A DNA stretch of 64,000 nucleotides, taken from assembly GCA_965204835.1 (NCBI GenBank), contig OZ242017.1, positions 2,480,001 to 2,544,000 on the forward strand. The letters run 5' to 3'. The position numbers and the translations under genes are program-made. This document shows, piece by piece, positions 43,419 through 52,611 of this stretch (positions are counted from its first letter, which is position 1; the number at the start of each line of letters is the position of its first letter). The notes below the pieces were generated by a model, which was not told where the DNA came from, made no database searches, and was given only the letters and a program-made list of their open reading frames with translations. This DNA comes from VXMT01 sp965204835. GTDB lineage: Bacteria; Chloroflexota; Dehalococcoidia; UBA2979.

Positions 43419-44297
43419 CTATTCGGGGAAGATCGAGGTCACAACCTCCTCGATCGAGCGCTGCACCTCGGGGTCGTCGGTGAGCCCCCACACGACCGCG
43501 GTCTGGCAGGCCCGGAGGGCCGGGATGCCGCGCGCGATCAGCCGGCCCGCGTAGACGAGCAGGCGCGTGGAGACGCCCTCGCCGAGGCCGTGCTCCTTGA
43601 GGTTGCGGACCTTCTCGCCCAGCTTCGCGAGTTCCAGCGCATCCTCGGGGGTGCAGCCGGACTCGTTGCGGATGATCTCCGCCTCCTTGTCGCGCGGCGG
43701 GTAGTCGAACTCGATGGCGATGAAGCGCTGCCGCGTCGAGTGCTTCAGGTCCTTGAGCGCGGACTGGTAGCCCGGGTTGTAGGACAGCACCAGCAGGAAG
43801 CCCTCGGCCGCCTCGATCAGCTCGCCGCGCTTGTCGATGGGCAGCAGGCGCCGGTAGTCGGTGAGCGGGTGGATGAGGACGGTCGTGTCCTTGCGCGCCT
43901 CGACGATCTCGTCGAGGTAGCAGATAGCCCCCGCCTTGACGGCGCGCGTGATCGGCCCGTCGATCCAGACCGTGTCGTCGCCCTCGAGGAGGTAGCGGCC
44001 GACGAGGTCGGAGGCGCTCAGGTCCTCGTGGCAGGCGACGGTGATGAGCGGGACGCCCTGCGTCTCATCGCCCAGGTGCTGGTGCAGCCGCCACGACATG
44101 TACTCGACGAAGCGCGTCTTGCCGCAGCCCGTCGGGCCCTTGAGGAGGACCGGGATCTGCTGCTCGTAGGCGGTCTCAAAAAGCTCCACCTCGTCCTCGA
44201 CGGCGAGGTAGAACGGCTCCTCGGTGAGCCGGAACTCCTGGACCTCGATCGACTTGTATGCGGCCTGGGTGTCGGTCTCGGCCGTCGTGGTCACCAT
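43419..44297 (-). CDS. CbbQ/NirQ/NorQ-type AAA+ ATPase
   Basis: 292-residue MoxR-related AAA+ ATPase of the CbbQ/NorQ type. Walker A is LLKGPTGCGKTRFVEYM (Lys60), Walker B AICYLDEIVEARKD, with the arginine-finger region KDLKHSTRQRFIAIEFDYPP and a C-terminal STRLLVYAGRLIARGI block. It likely acts with the large VWA protein to insert or activate a metal centre. ATG 44297 overlaps the coaE stop by one base, so it is coupled to coaE. The target enzyme is not in this window. Confidence 0.9.
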   Translation of the reverse strand: MVTTTAETDTQAAYKSIEVQEFRLTEEPFYLAVEDEVELFETAYEQQIPVLLKGPTGCGKTRFVEYMSWRLHQHLGDETQGVPLITVACHEDLSASDLVGRYLLEGDDTVWIDGPITRAVKAGAICYLDEIVEARKDTTVLIHPLTDYRRLLPIDKRGELIEAAEGFLLVLSYNPGYQSALKDLKHSTRQRFIAIEFDYPPRDKEAEIIRNESGCTPEDALELAKLGEKVRNLKEHGLGEGVSTRLLVYAGRLIARGIPALRACQTAVVWGLTDDPEVQRSIEEVVTSIFPE

Positions 44298-44917
44298 TAG
44301 CTTCCGCCTCCGCTGCTGATCCGCTCCTGGAGCTGCTCCCACTCACTATCGAGCGCGGCGATGAACTCATCGACCGAGCCGCCGTTGGCGATGTCCACGT
44401 CGGCGTGCTCGAGCCGCTCCTCGTTGGTGATCTGGGAGTCGATGCGCGCCTGCGCGGCGTCGGCGTCCAGGTTGTTGCGATCCATGAGCCGCTGCTTCGC
44501 CGCGTCCGGATCGACGTGCACGACCCACACCTCGTCGGCCAGGTCTTGCCACTCCGCCTCGATGAGCACGGCTGCCTCGAGCACGATCACCGTCTCCGGC
44601 TCGCTCTCGCGCAGCTCGCTGATCTCGGCCGTGGCGAACTGGCGGATGACCGGCCAGACGATGTCGGTGAGACGCTTCAGCTGGTCCGGGGCGCCGAAGA
44701 CCTTGCCGCCGAGGATGCGGCGGTCGATCTCGCCGTCCTCGCCGACGATGTCGTGGCCGAACTCGTTCACGACGGCGTGGAAGCCCTCCGAGTCCTTGTC
44801 GTACGCGCGGTGACCGTAGCGGTCGGCGTCGAGCACGATGGCGCCCAACTCCTTTAGCCGCTCGGCAGCAGTGGACTTGCCGGAGGCGATCCCTCCAGTC
44901 AGACCAAGGACTCTCAT
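44297..44917 (-). CDS. coaE: dephospho-CoA kinase
   Basis: Last step of coenzyme A synthesis. The P-loop GLTGGIASGKSTAAERLKELG and the following VLDADRYGHRAYD are diagnostic, and the base-contact stretch VLEAAVLIEAEWQDLADEVWVVHVD is normal. The 206 residues fit the family. The start follows GCAGGAGTCACC. It leads the operon coaE-AAA+-VWA and lies downstream of the etf genes behind a GC-rich hairpin. Confidence 0.95.
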   Translation of the reverse strand: MRVLGLTGGIASGKSTAAERLKELGAIVLDADRYGHRAYDKDSEGFHAVVNEFGHDIVGEDGEIDRRILGGKVFGAPDQLKRLTDIVWPVIRQFATAEISELRESEPETVIVLEAAVLIEAEWQDLADEVWVVHVDPDAAKQRLMDRNNLDADAAQARIDSQITNEERLEHADVDIANGGSVDEFIAALDSEWEQLQERISSGGGS

Positions 44918-45008
44918 GGTGACTCCTGCGAGGTGGCCGGCGCGCCGCGTGCCCCTGCACGCATTGGACGCCGAATGGCGATCTTAGGTTCGCCCCGAAG
45001 GGCACGCA

Positions 45009-45039
45009 AGACGGCTCCGCGCGGGGCGCGGCGCCGTCT
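45009..45039 (-). terminator. GC-rich hairpin between etfA and coaE
   Basis: Inverted repeat AGACGGC/GCCGTCT around a GC-rich loop that can itself pair, located 24 bases after the etfA stop on the minus strand. No clear U-tract follows. It could separate the etf transcript from coaE. Confidence 0.4.
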
Positions 45040-45062
45040 CGCGCATGATGCGGCCAACCGGC

Positions 45063-46034
45063 CTAGTCGAGGGCGTTGACGGCCTCGATCAGGGCGGGGA
45101 CCACTTCCTTGTAGTCGCCCACGATGCCGTAGCGGGCGGCCGTGAAGATGTTCGCCTCCGGGTCGCGGTTGATGGCGACGATCGTCTTCGAGCCGCTGCA
45201 GCCGGCCATGTGCTGGCTGGCGCCGGAGATCGCGATCGCCACGTACAGGTCCGGCGTCACGACCTTGCCCGTCAGCCCGACCTGCTGCGACGTGGGGTAC
45301 CAGCCGAGGTCCACCGCGGCGCGCGATGCGCCCACGGCTGCCTTGTCGGTCCCGATCGCAGCCGCCAGCTGCTCCACGACCTCGAAGCCCTCCGGGTCGC
45401 CGAGTCCACGGCCACCGGAGACGACGACCTCGGCGTCCTGGATCTGCAGACCCTCGGAGACCGCGGCCTCGCGGCCCATGATGGTGGAGCGGCTGTCGCC
45501 GGCTCCGGACAGCTCGACGGTCTCGCCGCCGCCGCTCGGCTCCGCCAGCGGGTCCTGCGACTTCGCGCGGATGGTCGCGACCGCGGGGGAGGTGGCGAAG
45601 CTGTAGGTCGCCTGGGCGCTGCCGCCGTAGCAGGAGCGCGTGGCCTTCAGCTCGCCGCCGTCGTCCTCCACGGAGACGCAGTCCATGGCCACGGCCGTGT
45701 CGTTGCGGAACGCCAGCCGCGGGCCGAGGTCACGCCCGGCCATCGACTGCGCGATGAAGACCGCGTCCGGCGAGGACTGGCCCATGGCCTCCTCGACGGC
45801 CGCGACCCACTGGTCGGAGCGGAAGTCGTCGTAGCCCGCGTCGGAGCTGACGTAGGCGGTGTCGGCGCCGGCCGCGTGGGCCGCGCCGGCGGCGTCGCCA
45901 GCGCCGCTGCCGAGCAGCGTGACGCTGACTTGCCCGCCGTCGACGAGCCTCGTGCCCAGCGCGAGCAGTTCGGCGGTGGTGCTGGAGAGCTCGCCGCCCT
46001 CCAGCTCACCGACCACCAGGATGTTGCGTGCCAT
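45063..46034 (-). CDS. etfA: electron transfer flavoprotein alpha subunit
   Basis: FAD-bearing half of ETF, carrying electrons from acyl-CoA dehydrogenases. The C-terminal FAD signature is PDLYVAIAISGASQHMAGCSGSKTIVAINRDPEANIFTAARYGIVGDYKEVVPAL, fully canonical, with QQVGLTGKVV preceding it. The 323-residue length fits. It follows etfB by 18 bases. Confidence 0.96.
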   Translation of the reverse strand: MARNILVVGELEGGELSSTTAELLALGTRLVDGGQVSVTLLGSGAGDAAGAAHAAGADTAYVSSDAGYDDFRSDQWVAAVEEAMGQSSPDAVFIAQSMAGRDLGPRLAFRNDTAVAMDCVSVEDDGGELKATRSCYGGSAQATYSFATSPAVATIRAKSQDPLAEPSGGGETVELSGAGDSRSTIMGREAAVSEGLQIQDAEVVVSGGRGLGDPEGFEVVEQLAAAIGTDKAAVGASRAAVDLGWYPTSQQVGLTGKVVTPDLYVAIAISGASQHMAGCSGSKTIVAINRDPEANIFTAARYGIVGDYKEVVPALIEAVNALD

Positions 46035-46052
46035 GTTCGGTATCTCCCTCGC

Positions 46053-46856
46053 CTACAGGATCTTCGCTTCGCGCAGCGCGGCGGCCAGCGCCTGCGCCTG
46101 CTCTTCGGCGGTCTCGCCCTCCATGAGCTCGACCTCGCCCTCGACGACCGGGATGAACAGCCGCTCGAGCTTCAGGCGCGCGCCGGCGTCACCGACGGTC
46201 GACGGGTCGAGACCCAACTCGCCCGCGTCGAGGCGCGTCACGGTCTTCCGCGCGGCCTGCATGATCTGCTGCAGCTTCGGGTAGCGCGGGTCGCCGATCT
46301 CGTTGGAGATGGTCACCACGGCCGGCATCGGCATCGAGACCGTCTCGAAGCCGTCGCCGGTGACGCGCTCGACGACCATGCTGCCGTCCTCGACCTTGGC
46401 GTCCTTGCCGATGATGGCCGAGGGCCAGCCGAGGATCTCGGCGATGCCCAGGCCCACCTGGCCCATGTCCCAGTCGGCGGCCTGGCGGCCGCAGAACACC
46501 GCGTCCACGTCGCCGAGGTGCTCGATGGCCGCGGCCAGCGTGCGGGCGGTCGTGTAGGAGTCGCCGCCCTGCAGGGCCTCGTCCTCCAGCAGGATGCCCT
46601 CGTCGGCGCCCATGGCGAGCACCTGCTTGATGGCGGCCTGGGCGCTCTCCTGGCCGAGCGAGATCACGGTGATCTTGCCCTCGCCGGCGCCCTCGATGAT
46701 GCGCAGCGCAGCCTCGGCGGCCATGCCGTCGAACTGGCTCAGCACCGGCGGGATGCCCTGCGCCGGGATGACCTCGTTGTTGGCTTCGTCAATGCGGAAC
46801 GCCGCGGGCGGCGTCTCCGGGTCCGGGATCTGCTTCGCGCAGACGACGAGATGCAT
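46053..46856 (-). CDS. etfB: electron transfer flavoprotein beta subunit
   Basis: AMP-binding half of ETF. The start MHLVVCAKQIPDPETPP, the DEANNEVIPAQGIPPVLSQFDGMAAEAALRI block and CGRQAADWDMGQVGLGIAEILGWP are standard for EtfB. The 267-residue length matches. It sits between the EtfD-like Fe-S gene and etfA, all on one strand. Confidence 0.96.
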   Translation of the reverse strand: MHLVVCAKQIPDPETPPAAFRIDEANNEVIPAQGIPPVLSQFDGMAAEAALRIIEGAGEGKITVISLGQESAQAAIKQVLAMGADEGILLEDEALQGGDSYTTARTLAAAIEHLGDVDAVFCGRQAADWDMGQVGLGIAEILGWPSAIIGKDAKVEDGSMVVERVTGDGFETVSMPMPAVVTISNEIGDPRYPKLQQIMQAARKTVTRLDAGELGLDPSTVGDAGARLKLERLFIPVVEGEVELMEGETAEEQAQALAAALREAKIL

Positions 46857-47027
46857 ATCTGCTCCCCCACCTCCGGCCCTGCCGGGCCGATCCTGATTTC
46901 ACTGCGTGGCCCTGCCGGGCCGCTCGTTCACGATGTCAGGGCGGGCTTCGCGGCATCGTGACCGCGCGTCCCGCCGGACTGCGTTACCCCTGTGGTCGCC
47001 TCCTCCGTCCGGGTCCGGACTGCCTGC

Positions 47028-49259
47028 CTAGCTGCCGTTCGGCGTGCCGAGGACGGAGCGCTCCAGCAGCTCCGCCACGTCGAAGGGGCGGATCCGCCCT
47101 TCCTCGTCGGGCTGGATGGCCGGGGCCCCGTCTTCGAACATCTGGATGCAGAACGGGCAGTTCGAGATCACCTCGTCCGCGCCCGTGCCAACGGCTTCCT
47201 CGGTGCGCACGTGGTTGACCCGGCGCTCACCGATCTCTTCCTGCCACATGTTGCCGCCGCCCGCGCCGCAGCAGAGCCCGCGGCTCTGCGTGCGCCGCAT
47301 CTCCGTCAGGTCGACGCCCGGCAGCACTTCGATGATCTGGCGCGGCGCATCATACACGCCGTTCATGCGCCCGAGGTAGCACGAGTCGTGGTACGTCACG
47401 CTCGTCCCCACGCTGTGACGCGGCGTCAGGTCGCCATCTTCGAGCGCCTGCTGCAGGAACTCGGTGTGGTGCAGCACCTCGAAGTGGCCGTCGAACTGCG
47501 GGTACTCGTTGCGGAAGGTGTTGAAGCAGTGCGGGCAGTTGGTGATGACCTTCTGCACGTTCTTCGCTTTGAAGGTCTCGACCAGCTGCATCGCGAGGAT
47601 CTGATACAGGTACTCGTTGCCGAGGCGACGCGCCGGGTCGCCGTTGCAGGTCTCCTCCTGCCCCAGCACCCCGAAGCTCGCGCCGGACTCGCGCAGCAGC
47701 CGGAACACGGACTGCGTGATCGGCATGTTGCGCTCCACCAGCGAGCCCGAGCAGCCGACCCAGTAGAGGTACTCCTGCGACCCGTCGAAGATCGGGACGT
47801 CCTCGAAGTCCTCCATCCACGACTCGCGGGTGAGCGTGGTGCCGCGCCACGGGTGGCCGCGCATCTCGATGTTCTCGAGGGCGCCCTGCGCCGCCGCCGG
47901 CACGCGCGCCTCATTCATGACCAGGTAGCGGCGCATGTCGACGATGGTCGGGACGTGCTCGATCATCACCGGGCACTCCTGCATGCAGGCGCCGCAGGTG
48001 CGGCACGCCCACAGCGTCTCGTCCTTGATCACGTCGCCCACCATCTCGATCGGCGAGACGGTGCGGACGTCGCCGTTGGTGTGCCCGGCGTTCTGGAGGT
48101 CCGGACCCACCGAGGCGAGGTGCGCCTTCAGGTCCTGGATGAGGTGCATGGGCGACAGCGGCTGGCCCGATACGTCGGCGGGACAGACCTCGGTGCAGCG
48201 TCCGCAGCGCACGCACGCGTCCAGCTCGAAGAGCTGCTTCCAGGTGAAGTCCTGGATCTGCCCGACGCCGAACACCTCCTGCTCCTCGATGTTTTCGATG
48301 GTGGCGAGGCGGCCGGGGGCGTCGGTGCGGAGGAAGAACGCGTTCACCGGCGCGAAGATCATGTGGTCCAGGCGCGTGAACACCAGCAGCCCCAGCCAGC
48401 CGAACGCCAGCACCACGTGGCCCCACCACGACCACGTGTGGGCGGTGAGCATGTGGCCCTGCGTCGGGCTGAAGATGTCGAGGAACTCCGCGATTACGTA
48501 CGAGACGAAGGACCAGCGCGCCCAGTCGGGGTGCGCCTCGAGCTGAGTGCCGTCCTCCAGCACGAAGCCGTGCAGCTCCGTGGTGTAGATGCGGAACGCC
48601 TCCACCATGAAGCCGGTCACGAGGATCAGGCCGAGGCCCACGATGATCGCGTGGTCCTCGATGCGCTCGTCCCAGCGGATGCGGTGGAAGTCGTCGAAGT
48701 AGCGGCGGTACAGCGCCATCCCGACGCCGATCAGGCCGATCAGCCCGAACAGGTCGCCGTAGAACGAGAAGAACAGGTAGTAGTCGCCCTTGAGGAAGTT
48801 GAGCGGTGTGTCGTCCTCGATCGCGACCTGCGCGGTGACGAGCGTGAGCACGATGATCGAGGAGAAGATGCAGATGTGCATGATCCCCGCGTAGCGGTCG
48901 CGGCGGACCTTCTCCTGTCCGAGGCCGAGCCGCATGGCGTTGCGGACCCGCACCGGGATCTCGCGCAGGATGCCCGGCGTCGGCTTGCCGATGGCCCAGA
49001 GCGTGGCGTGGCGGCCGAAGCCGTAGACCAGCAGGCCGACGAGGGCCGCGAGCATGACGTACACAGCCCACGGCTGCGCGACGTTGAAGAACACCTCGCG
49101 GCCTGCGTCGGTACGGTCCAGCTCGATGGCCGAGATGAGGCCGAGGCCTGACAGGCCGACGGCCGGACCCCACCACGCGCCGACCAGGCGGACACGCTTT
49201 GGTCGCCCGCCCTCAGAGGCGGGCGACCCAGCACTTCTCTCGCGCTCGGATACGCTCAT
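47028..49259 (-). CDS. membrane Fe-S oxidoreductase, EtfD/EMO-like (ETF:menaquinone oxidoreductase)
   Basis: 743-residue protein. An N-terminal NarI-like membrane part with about five helices is followed by a ferredoxin-like domain with two 4Fe-4S sites (CVRCGRCTEVCP and CRTCGACMQECP). Two HdrD-type cysteine modules then follow (ETCNGDPARR...NCPHCFNTFRNEYP, then LCCGAGGGNMWQEE...NCPFCIQMF). This is the layout of Mycobacterium EtfD and of EMO proteins that take electrons from ETF to menaquinone. The adjacent etfB-etfA support that. The link is inference from fold and context. Heme b, as in NarI-type proteins, is possible but unproven. Confidence 0.85.
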   Translation of the reverse strand: MSVSERERSAGSPASEGGRPKRVRLVGAWWGPAVGLSGLGLISAIELDRTDAGREVFFNVAQPWAVYVMLAALVGLLVYGFGRHATLWAIGKPTPGILREIPVRVRNAMRLGLGQEKVRRDRYAGIMHICIFSSIIVLTLVTAQVAIEDDTPLNFLKGDYYLFFSFYGDLFGLIGLIGVGMALYRRYFDDFHRIRWDERIEDHAIIVGLGLILVTGFMVEAFRIYTTELHGFVLEDGTQLEAHPDWARWSFVSYVIAEFLDIFSPTQGHMLTAHTWSWWGHVVLAFGWLGLLVFTRLDHMIFAPVNAFFLRTDAPGRLATIENIEEQEVFGVGQIQDFTWKQLFELDACVRCGRCTEVCPADVSGQPLSPMHLIQDLKAHLASVGPDLQNAGHTNGDVRTVSPIEMVGDVIKDETLWACRTCGACMQECPVMIEHVPTIVDMRRYLVMNEARVPAAAQGALENIEMRGHPWRGTTLTRESWMEDFEDVPIFDGSQEYLYWVGCSGSLVERNMPITQSVFRLLRESGASFGVLGQEETCNGDPARRLGNEYLYQILAMQLVETFKAKNVQKVITNCPHCFNTFRNEYPQFDGHFEVLHHTEFLQQALEDGDLTPRHSVGTSVTYHDSCYLGRMNGVYDAPRQIIEVLPGVDLTEMRRTQSRGLCCGAGGGNMWQEEIGERRVNHVRTEEAVGTGADEVISNCPFCIQMFEDGAPAIQPDEEGRIRPFDVAELLERSVLGTPNGS

Positions 49260-49331
49260 ACGGTTCCCCTCGCGGTCGCGCGCGAGCGTATCACCAGTAG
49301 GCTTTCCGGGCTCGCCTCCACGCGTCCGGTC

Positions 49332-50903
49332 TTACGACGCCGACGGGGTCTGCGCGCCCCAGCGGTCGCGGATGTCGTTCTTGAGCAGCTTGCCGAGGTG
49401 GTTACGCGGCAGCGGCTCCGAGATCCACTCGTACTGCGACGGCGCCTTGTAGGAGGCCAGCCGGCTCTTCACGAACGCCGTGAGGTCCTCGTCCGAGGGC
49501 TTGTCGGCGTCGCCGCCGACGACCACGGCCTTCACGATCTCGCCCCACTCGATGTCGGGCACGCCGATGACGGCCACGTCCTCGATGCTCGGGTGCTCCT
49601 CCAGGATGCTCTCCACCTCGCCGGGCGAGATGTTCTCGCCGCCGCGGATGATGAGGTCCTTCAGGCGCCCTGTGATGAACAGGTAGTTGTCCGGGTCCAG
49701 GTAGCCCGCGTCGCCGGTGTGCAGCCAGCCGTCGACCACGGCCGAGGCGGTCTCCTCTTCGCGCTTCTGGTACTCGCGCATGATGCGGTCGCCCCGGATG
49801 CAGATCTCGCCCTCTTCGCCCGGCTCCTGCATGGAGCCGTCCACCTTGAGGATGCCGACCTCGATGTCCGGCATGGGCCGGCCCACCGAGCGCAGGCGCT
49901 TGATCTTGAGCTCGTTCTCCTCGGGCGTGCCGTCCAGGCGGTGGTCGTCCGGGCCCAGGTAGCTCATCGTCGAGGTCGACTCGGTCTGGCCGTAGGCGTT
50001 CATGAGCCCGCAGTCGAAGACGTCGATGGCCTGGCGCACGACCTCGAACGGCATCGGCGCCGCGCCGTAGGTGATGAGCTGCAGCGTGGAGATGTCGTAG
50101 TTGTCGAAGTCGTCCGCCTCCATGACGCGCTTGAGCATCGTCGGCACCACGAAGGCGTGCGTGACGCCCTCGCGCTCGACGGTGTCGAGCCAGGCCGAGG
50201 GGTCGAACTGCGGCAGGATCGCCAGCTTCCGGCCGGCCCACAGCGAGCCGAGCATTGTCGTCGCGCCGGCGACGTGGAAGAACGGCACGGCGACCATCGT
50301 CACGTCCGGGTCGGTCGTCGGGTCCACCGGGTTCTGGGTGTTGACGACGTAGGCCGTGAGCGTCTTGTGCGTTAGCACCACGCCCTTCGGCAGCGCCGTC
50401 GTGCCCGAGGTGTAGATCACCATCGCTGCGTCGTCGTCGTCGACCTCGGTGAAGAACGGGACGTCGTCACCGGTCTCGCGGAGCTGCTCGATGGTCTCGA
50501 CGCCGTCGGCCTCGAAGCCGACCGTGTAGACGTGCTCGACCTTGGGCAGCGAGGAGCGAATCTCCTGCAGGATCGGGTAGTAGCGCTCGGAGACGAAGAA
50601 GACGTTCACGTCCGAGGCGTCCGCCATGTACTGCAGCTCGTCGGTCTTCGCGCGGAAGTTCAGCGGGACGAAGGTCGCGCCGACCGCGGCGGTCGCGTAG
50701 TAGAGCTCGACGAAGTTGCAGGAGTTCACCGACATGATGCCGACGTTGGCGCCCTTGCCGATGCCGATCGAGGCCAGCGCGTGCGCCAGCTTGTTCACCC
50801 GCGACTGCAGCTCCATGTAGCTGAGGGTGTCGTCCGGGTCGCTGACCGCGACGCGGTCCGGCACCATCGAGCCGGCGATCGTGAGAATGTCCGCAGTATT
50901 CAT
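49332..50903 (-). CDS. long-chain acyl-CoA ligase (AMP-forming)
   Basis: 523-residue adenylate-forming enzyme. Core motifs are IYTSGTTALPKGVVLTH (one Gly of TSGTTGxPKG replaced by Ala), NAYGQTESTS, WLHTGDAGYLD, GRLKDLIIRGGENISPGEVE, and the C-terminal PRNHLGKLLKNDIRDR with the adenylation Lys. Fatty-acid activation is likely given the nearby ETF and hydratase genes, but the chain length is not readable. ATG 50903 follows GAGGGG; a longer frame upstream is shadow. Confidence 0.9.
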   Translation of the reverse strand: MNTADILTIAGSMVPDRVAVSDPDDTLSYMELQSRVNKLAHALASIGIGKGANVGIMSVNSCNFVELYYATAAVGATFVPLNFRAKTDELQYMADASDVNVFFVSERYYPILQEIRSSLPKVEHVYTVGFEADGVETIEQLRETGDDVPFFTEVDDDDAAMVIYTSGTTALPKGVVLTHKTLTAYVVNTQNPVDPTTDPDVTMVAVPFFHVAGATTMLGSLWAGRKLAILPQFDPSAWLDTVEREGVTHAFVVPTMLKRVMEADDFDNYDISTLQLITYGAAPMPFEVVRQAIDVFDCGLMNAYGQTESTSTMSYLGPDDHRLDGTPEENELKIKRLRSVGRPMPDIEVGILKVDGSMQEPGEEGEICIRGDRIMREYQKREEETASAVVDGWLHTGDAGYLDPDNYLFITGRLKDLIIRGGENISPGEVESILEEHPSIEDVAVIGVPDIEWGEIVKAVVVGGDADKPSDEDLTAFVKSRLASYKAPSQYEWISEPLPRNHLGKLLKNDIRDRWGAQTPSAS

Positions 50904-51075
50904 CTCTGCACCCCTCTTCCGCGGCCGGTGTGAGCACGCCGGCCCGGCTGGTTCCCCAGGCGCGGCTCCGGCCACGCCCGCATCTACGCTCGTCGTATGC
51001 GCGAGGCTTGCTGCCTCCCCCGCCCCTCGTGTGCGGCGCGCGGGTGCCCCACCCGGTGCGCACCGAGGCGCGCTC

Positions 51076-51081
51076 AATATA
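51076..51081 (-). promoter_or_regulatory. -10 element upstream of the acyl-CoA ligase gene
   Basis: TATATT on the minus strand within an AT-rich patch, with a poor -35. It would start transcription near 51069, leaving a 5' leader of about 165 bases that contains no recognised riboswitch. Confidence 0.4.
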
Positions 51082-51110
51082 AAGACGACGCGGCGCTGCG
51101 GCCAGAACCC

Positions 51111-51641
51111 CTAGCGCTCGCGCTCAGCTTCCGCGAGATTCGGCCGCCCGATGACCTCGACTTCGACGATGCGCTGGCCCTCGACGTTGGTGGGCGGCGG
51201 GCGGGTGATATGGAACGTGCGCAGCGGCTGGCTGGTGCGCTCCAGCGCGTCGCCGGTGAGGTACCAGACCGCCTGCGAGCAGGTGTCCTTGAACACGCCC
51301 GGCCGCCGCAGCGGGTTCCGGGCCGCGCCGCGTTCGTCCTCGGGGTCCAGTTCCACGACGCAGCCCGTGCCGACCGGCGCGATGGCGTCGAGGGCGCGCA
51401 GGTTCTTCGCCCCCTCGGCCTCCTTGAGTGCGATGACGTAGATGCGCGCCTGCGGGAAGTAGCGCGGGTCGCCGAGCTCGTATTCCTCGATCGGGCCGGC
51501 GTCGAAGTAGAAGACATCGAAGTCCGGGCGATTCGCCGCGCCGTAGAAGATCGCGCCGATGGCCACGGCGATCACGAGCAGCAGGAAGACCAGGCCGATC
51601 GGCAGGCCGCGGCGCGGCGGCCCGGTGCGTACGCTGCTCAT
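51111..51641 (-). CDS. membrane-anchored protein with a Rieske-like tail lacking cluster ligands
   Basis: 176-residue protein with one N-terminal membrane helix (LPIGLVFLLLVIAVAIGAIFYGA) and an exported domain. The segment ARIYVIALKEAEGAKNLRALDAIAPVGTGCVVEL...FKDTCSQAVWYLTGDALERTSQPLRTF follows the outline of Rieske proteins (Cys, then Tyr/Gly/Pro-Leu). The CxH pairs that bind the 2Fe-2S cluster are missing. The fold call is tentative. ATG overlaps the enoyl-CoA hydratase stop in an ATGA arrangement, so it is co-translated with a beta-oxidation gene. Confidence 0.55.
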   Translation of the reverse strand: MSSVRTGPPRRGLPIGLVFLLLVIAVAIGAIFYGAANRPDFDVFYFDAGPIEEYELGDPRYFPQARIYVIALKEAEGAKNLRALDAIAPVGTGCVVELDPEDERGAARNPLRRPGVFKDTCSQAVWYLTGDALERTSQPLRTFHITRPPPTNVEGQRIVEVEVIGRPNLAEAERER

Positions 51642-52360
51642 GCCGCGGCTGCCACGCCCGCGGCGAGCCGCCGCTCGAGCGCGAGGCCGTCCGCGAGCGT
51701 CAGGTCGAGACCGCGCACGACCGCGCGCTTCGTCGCCCGCGTCGCGCGCGGGTCGCGTGCGGCCAGCGTGTCCGCCCACTCGGCGGCGGCATCGTCGAGC
51801 TGGTCGCGCGGGACCACGCGCTGGACGAAGCCGAGCTCGTACGCCCGCTCGGCGGTGACCGGGTCGCCGGTGGTCGCCATGCGCAGCGCCTGGCCGAGTG
51901 GCACGTGGCGGGGCACGGTCTGCGTGCCGCCCGCCGAGGGGATGTAGCCGAGCGTGACCTCGGGGATCGCGAACAGCGCTCCCTCGGCGGCCACGCGCAG
52001 GTCGCAGTACAGCGACATCTCCAGGCCCGCGCCGTACGCGAATCCGTGCACCGCCGCGATGAGCGGGATCTCGAGCTGCGACATCACACCCCACAGGTCG
52101 CGTCGCACGCGCGCGTCACGCGCCTCGACGAACGAGGGGGCGGTGCCGAACTCGGTGATGTCGGCCCCGGCCGAGAAGGCGCGGTCGCCCGCGCCGCGCA
52201 GCACGGCGACCCGCACGGTGGGGTCGTCGCGCAGCAGTTCGAGGTTCGTCCACAGCTGGTCGCGCATCTGGAGATGCACGGCGTTGAGCCGCTCGGGACG
52301 GTTGAGCGTCAGCCAGACGGCGTCGCCCCGGCGCTCCGCGATGACGAACGGCTCGGCCAC
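51638..52360 (-). CDS. enoyl-CoA hydratase/isomerase family protein
   Basis: 240-residue crotonase-fold protein. The oxyanion-hole and glutamate blocks are clear: RGAGDRAFSAGADITEFG, AAVHGFAYGAGLEMSLYCDLRVAAE and FAIPEVTLGYIPSAGGTQTVPRHVPLGQALRM, including the hydratase-type Glu positions. Its exact reaction (hydratase, isomerase or other) is not fixed. The C terminus overlaps the next gene by 4 bases. It begins the block of small genes that follow. Confidence 0.9.
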   Translation of the reverse strand: MAEPFVIAERRGDAVWLTLNRPERLNAVHLQMRDQLWTNLELLRDDPTVRVAVLRGAGDRAFSAGADITEFGTAPSFVEARDARVRRDLWGVMSQLEIPLIAAVHGFAYGAGLEMSLYCDLRVAAEGALFAIPEVTLGYIPSAGGTQTVPRHVPLGQALRMATTGDPVTAERAYELGFVQRVVPRDQLDDAAAEWADTLAARDPRATRATKRAVVRGLDLTLADGLALERRLAAGVAAAA

Positions 52361-52372
52361 GGGGTGGGCGCC

Positions 52373-52609
52373 CTACACCCAGTCCGGCTTCTGGATGTGG
52401 CTGCGCTGGCTGTGGTCGTGGGTGCGCTGCACCTCTTCGTTGATCTTCTCTGCCATGCGCGCCATCTCGTCGGACCGCGGCGTGATGTGGTCGTTGCGCC
52501 AGCGGCGGATCGCCGCCGCGTCGCCGCGGCTGAACTCCTCTTCGCCCAGCCCGTCGAGGACCGAGTTGGCCATGGCCAGCACCTCGTCGATCGTGAATTC
52601 GACCTTCAT
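52373..52609 (-). CDS. small uncharacterised protein (78 aa)
   Basis: Reads VEFTIDEVLAMANSVLDGLGEEEFSRGDAAAIRRWRNDHITPRSDEMARMAEKINEEVQRTHD, an acidic-then-basic helical protein without a recognised family. ATG 52609 has GGAG 7 bases upstream and lies 2 bases after the preceding gene's stop, so it is translationally coupled to the 88-residue gene. Its place in a run with an enoyl-CoA hydratase suggests a link to acyl-CoA metabolism, nothing more. Confidence 0.7.
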   Translation of the reverse strand: MKVEFTIDEVLAMANSVLDGLGEEEFSRGDAAAIRRWRNDHITPRSDEMARMAEKINEEVQRTHDHSQRSHIQKPDWV

Positions 52610-52611
52610 GG

